Of a stretch of 64,000 nt of DNA, positions 62,511 through 64,000 are shown in pieces. The notes beneath the pieces are model-generated. The model was not told where the DNA came from and made no database searches. It saw only the letters and a program-made list of their open reading frames with translations. A program made the position numbers and the translations under genes. The stretch is from Streptococcus oricebi (GTDB taxonomy: Bacteria; Bacillota; Bacilli; Lactobacillales; Streptococcaceae), in assembly GCF_017883985.1 (NCBI RefSeq), contig NZ_PRDG01000006.1, positions 48,119-112,118 on the forward strand, read 5' to 3'. How positions within the stretch are numbered: position 1 is the first letter of the stretch; each line of letters starts with the position of its first letter.

Positions 62511-62557
62511 CCAGTCCAGATTAAGCGGAAAGCCCTCTAAATCAAGCTGGTTTTTAA
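62511..62557. repeat. Direct repeat, right copy (DR-R)
   Basis: Matches 60779-60825 at 46 of 47 positions. The preceding bases (TTTCTCAGAAAT) still resemble the end of the nucleotidyltransferase gene (TTTCCAGAGAAAG), so this looks like a displaced copy of the original gene end. Confidence 0.92.
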
Positions 62558-62589
62558 GCAGCAAAAAATTTTTTTAAAACTTAAGTTTA

Positions 62590-62622
62590 TTTAAGGAAAG
62601 TTTAAGTTGGCCGCCTTATAAT
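62590..62622 (+). promoter_or_regulatory. CiaR-box promoter
   Basis: TTTAAG (62590-62595), GAAAG, TTTAAG (62601-62606): an exact CiaR direct repeat with N5 spacing. Ten bases later comes TATAAT (62617-62622). This is the architecture of csRNA promoters in streptococci. Confidence 0.9.
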
Positions 62623-62628
62623 ATAGTT

Positions 62629-62726
62629 ACAAGTTAAGAGAAAAAGACTTAACTTGCACTCCTAAAAACTTTTCTTTTTCATAATAATCTCCCTATAAAA
62701 GTCACCAAATTGGGTGGCTTTTTTTG
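62629..62726 (+). ncRNA. CiaR-dependent small RNA (csRNA/ccn family)
   Basis: About 98 bases. It has a 5' hairpin AAGTTAAG/CTTAACTT (62631-62655) and a single-stranded middle with anti-Shine-Dalgarno stretches CACTCCT and ATCTCCCT. A terminator GTCACC/GGGTGGC plus T7 closes it (62701-62725). This matches the known csRNA plan of two stem-loops flanking a pairing region. Known csRNAs base-pair near start codons and repress translation, including comC in the pneumococcus. Start and end are inferred from promoter and terminator. Confidence 0.88.
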
Positions 62727-62822
62727 TGTTTGTTTGGCCTTAGCTTAAGAGCCTGTGACTGGATTGAAACTAGGGAAAGGGGCCAGTCAGATTTGGCTCT
62801 TATTCTAGTTTGTGAGCATAAG

Positions 62823-62936
62823 AAAAAGCAGGAAATTAAGCTTGGACGGAATGTCCTGAACCCCCAAGGTTAGATGTTTCACCTCTAACTTTGGGTGGCG
62901 CAGTTCACTGTCTCTACTTAGAATTTCCTGCTTTTT
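62823..62936. ncRNA. Candidate branched structured RNA or complex terminator
   Basis: GCAGGAAATTAAG (62828-62840) pairs with CTTAGAATTTCCTGC (62917-62931). Inside are three arms: GGAC/GTCC (62844-62856), a 12-bp stem CCCAAGGTTAGA/TCTAACTTTGGG (62863-62895) and CAGT/ACTG (62901-62910). T runs follow on both strands, so orientation is open; it may also terminate the LPXTG gene. Not recognised as a known family. Confidence 0.5.
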
Positions 62937-62942
62937 GCTTTA

Positions 62943-63113
62943 TCTGGGACTTATTTCCCAGCTCCGCTTTATTCTGAGACTTTTAGTCAGGTCCCCTCCC
63001 TAGCTTGGGAGGAGAAGCGGGTCTTGTGTCTATAAGTTAAGTCCTTTAAAAACTGGGAACTTTTGTCCAGCTCCCATAATTGATTGCTTTCTGGGACTGC
63101 TTAGTCCTGCTCG
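62943..63113. repeat. Four diverged CTGGGAC hairpin repeats
   Basis: Related short hairpins near CTGGGACTTATTTCCCAGCTCC occur at about 62943, 62973, 63052 and 63090. The last overlaps the stop codon of the surface-protein gene. They resemble terminator-like CTGGGA elements seen between many streptococcal genes. Confidence 0.5.
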
Positions 63114-64000
63114 CTAAGATTTTCTTCCTTTTTCTTGACTTGAAGTAGGCTAGCGAGGCCCAGAAGGCCTCCGGCTAGTAGTAAGGAGTTAGGCCCGCTG
63201 GCTTGGCCGGTTGCGGGCAGTTGGCTAGTTGGACTAGAAATAGGGGTCCTTTGGTTTGCTCCCATGTTCTCCGCTTTAGGGCTGGTCAGGCTTTCTGATT
63301 GGGGCTCTACCTGCTTCAAGAGTTCTGGTTCCGCTTCCAGCTGGGAAGGGCCCAACTCGATAATTTCCGGACTAGGCGGGATCAGGATTTGCCGACTGAT
63401 TTCCCTGCGGGAACTCTCCAGCCCATCGAGATAGGTAATCTCCTCAGTAATCAGCAGTTGGCCCGGTGAGCCCGCTCTTTTTACTTGCTTGCTTGCTGGC
63501 GCTAGATCGGGATTATAGACCAAGCTACGGCTAAAGGGGATGGCTTCCGTTCGCTGGCTGATTTCTAGCCGTTTTTGGCTAGGACTGGTGGTCTTTCTAG
63601 TTCCGATGCGAATAACTCGATTTTTAGGCTCTCGGCTAATCTGGTCGCTCAAAAGACGGGAAGAGATGACTTCTTGCTGGCTTGATAGGCTGTCCTCATA
63701 AATGTAGATGTGAATACCAGTCTGGCCCTCCTCCTCTAGTCTTTGACTGCCCAGGGCTAGTTCAGGGTCTTCTAGACGTAGGGTCTCAAAAGGAATTTCT
63801 ACGGTCACCTGGCGAATGACCTTCCTTTCTTCTTCTTTATTCCCAACGCGGATAACTTGGTTTACGGCCGGTCTGCTAATGCTTTCAGAGATTTTCTTGC
63901 TTTCCAGGACCTGGCCATTGGCGTCCAGGGTATCTAGATAGGTCAGGGTTTTAAGTCCCTTGCTTCCTGGGGTTTGGACGATTTCTCGTCCTTTTTCCAA
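63101..64000 (-). CDS. G5-domain LPXTG surface protein, N-terminal part off the window
   Basis: The last 299-300 residues of a sortase-anchored protein. Two complete G5 domains are seen (IPFETLRLEDPEL...VIRIGT and IPFSRSLVYNPDL...IIELGP) and part of a third. Then comes a short Ser/Pro-rich linker and the sorting signal LPATGQ, a hydrophobic stretch LLLAGGLLGLASLLQV and the charged tail KKKEENLSEQD. G5 domains bind zinc or N-acetylglucosamine-containing glycans and often accompany adhesins, IgA1 proteases or zinc metalloproteases. The catalytic or adhesive part lies beyond 64000. Confidence 0.9.
   Translation of the reverse strand: MEKGREIVQTPGSKGLKTLTYLDTLDANGQVLESKKISESISRPAVNQVIRVGNKEEERKVIRQVTVEIPFETLRLEDPELALGSQRLEEEGQTGIHIYIYEDSLSSQQEVISSRLLSDQISREPKNRVIRIGTRKTTSPSQKRLEISQRTEAIPFSRSLVYNPDLAPASKQVKRAGSPGQLLITEEITYLDGLESSRREISRQILIPPSPEIIELGPSQLEAEPELLKQVEPQSESLTSPKAENMGANQRTPISSPTSQLPATGQASGPNSLLLAGGLLGLASLLQVKKKEENLSEQD

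Noticed and set aside
62313..62564. Minus-strand open frame with LYPTVSYCIL repeats
   Set aside because: It arises only from translating the 10-bp tandem repeat; no ribosome-binding site, and most of it is low-complexity repeat overlapping a real gene end.
62823..62936. tRNA or tmRNA
   Set aside because: No CCA-compatible acceptor end, TPsiC or anticodon signatures despite the branched shape.

Overview
The window comes from a Streptococcus chromosome of moderate GC. The genus call rests on the dltXABCD operon, a ComE/BlpR-type quorum-sensing locus with paired TTTAGGAAC boxes, a SepM-type protease, and a small RNA driven by an exact TTTAAG-N5-TTTAAG CiaR box. The species is not resolved. The type IV pilus locus resembles the one known from S. 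sanguinis.

Layout. 1-5554: dnaB (5' end off the window), veg, a TPP-riboswitch-controlled thiamine-precursor ABC transporter, a VOC protein, and rpsD with its leader. 5555-12085: a peptide quorum-sensing locus with a C39 exporter, an accessory protein, a 44-residue double-glycine peptide, a histidine kinase frameshifted at a C5 tract, and a LytTR regulator. 12086-17557: a compact five-gene set of glycosyltransferase, NAD-dependent reductase, metallo-beta-lactamase-fold hydrolase, adenylate-forming enzyme and ketosynthase III, which looks like an uncharacterised pathway for a glycosylated acyl metabolite. 17554-20929: a TetR regulator divergent from a YhgE/Pip envelope protein across a perfect 10-bp operator palindrome. 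21111-28769: TPM/LemA pair, VTC/DUF4956/beta-helix lipoprotein operon, S66 peptidase, and a PadR-DUF1700-DUF4097 operon. 29100-33558: dltXABCD. 33551-34321: a toxin-antitoxin pair between two copies of the same 27-nt terminator. 34313-35936: HAD phosphatase and a DNA glycosylase.

36451-53762 is a 15-gene type IV pilus operon: ATPases PilF and PilT, platform PilG, two major pilins, three minor pilins (one with a vWA domain, one with a LamG-like domain), PilMNO, three accessory proteins (TPR-like, PRC-barrel-like, VanW-like), and peptidase PilD. Upstream is a near-consensus sigma-A promoter whose 17-nt spacer contains seven consecutive Gs, a possible phase-variation switch.

53778-64000 holds two paralogous membrane proteins, a mosaic stem-loop repeat array, a sepM-like protease, an MFS transporter behind an attenuator-like leader, ruvB, a nucleotidyltransferase, a 1.7-kb segment bounded by a 47-nt direct repeat (Schlafen-AlbA-type gene plus eight 10-bp tandem repeats), a CiaR-dependent csRNA, a branched structured element, and the C-terminal part of a G5/LPXTG surface protein.

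Links between regions (inference): the csRNA contains an 11-nt complement to the exporter start site and a 9-nt complement to the dltA ribosome-binding site, so CiaRH may control peptide export and cell-wall D-alanylation. The QS peptide, its exporter and SepM all concern extracellular signalling. ruvB and the DNA glycosylase share an unusual leaderless promoter design.
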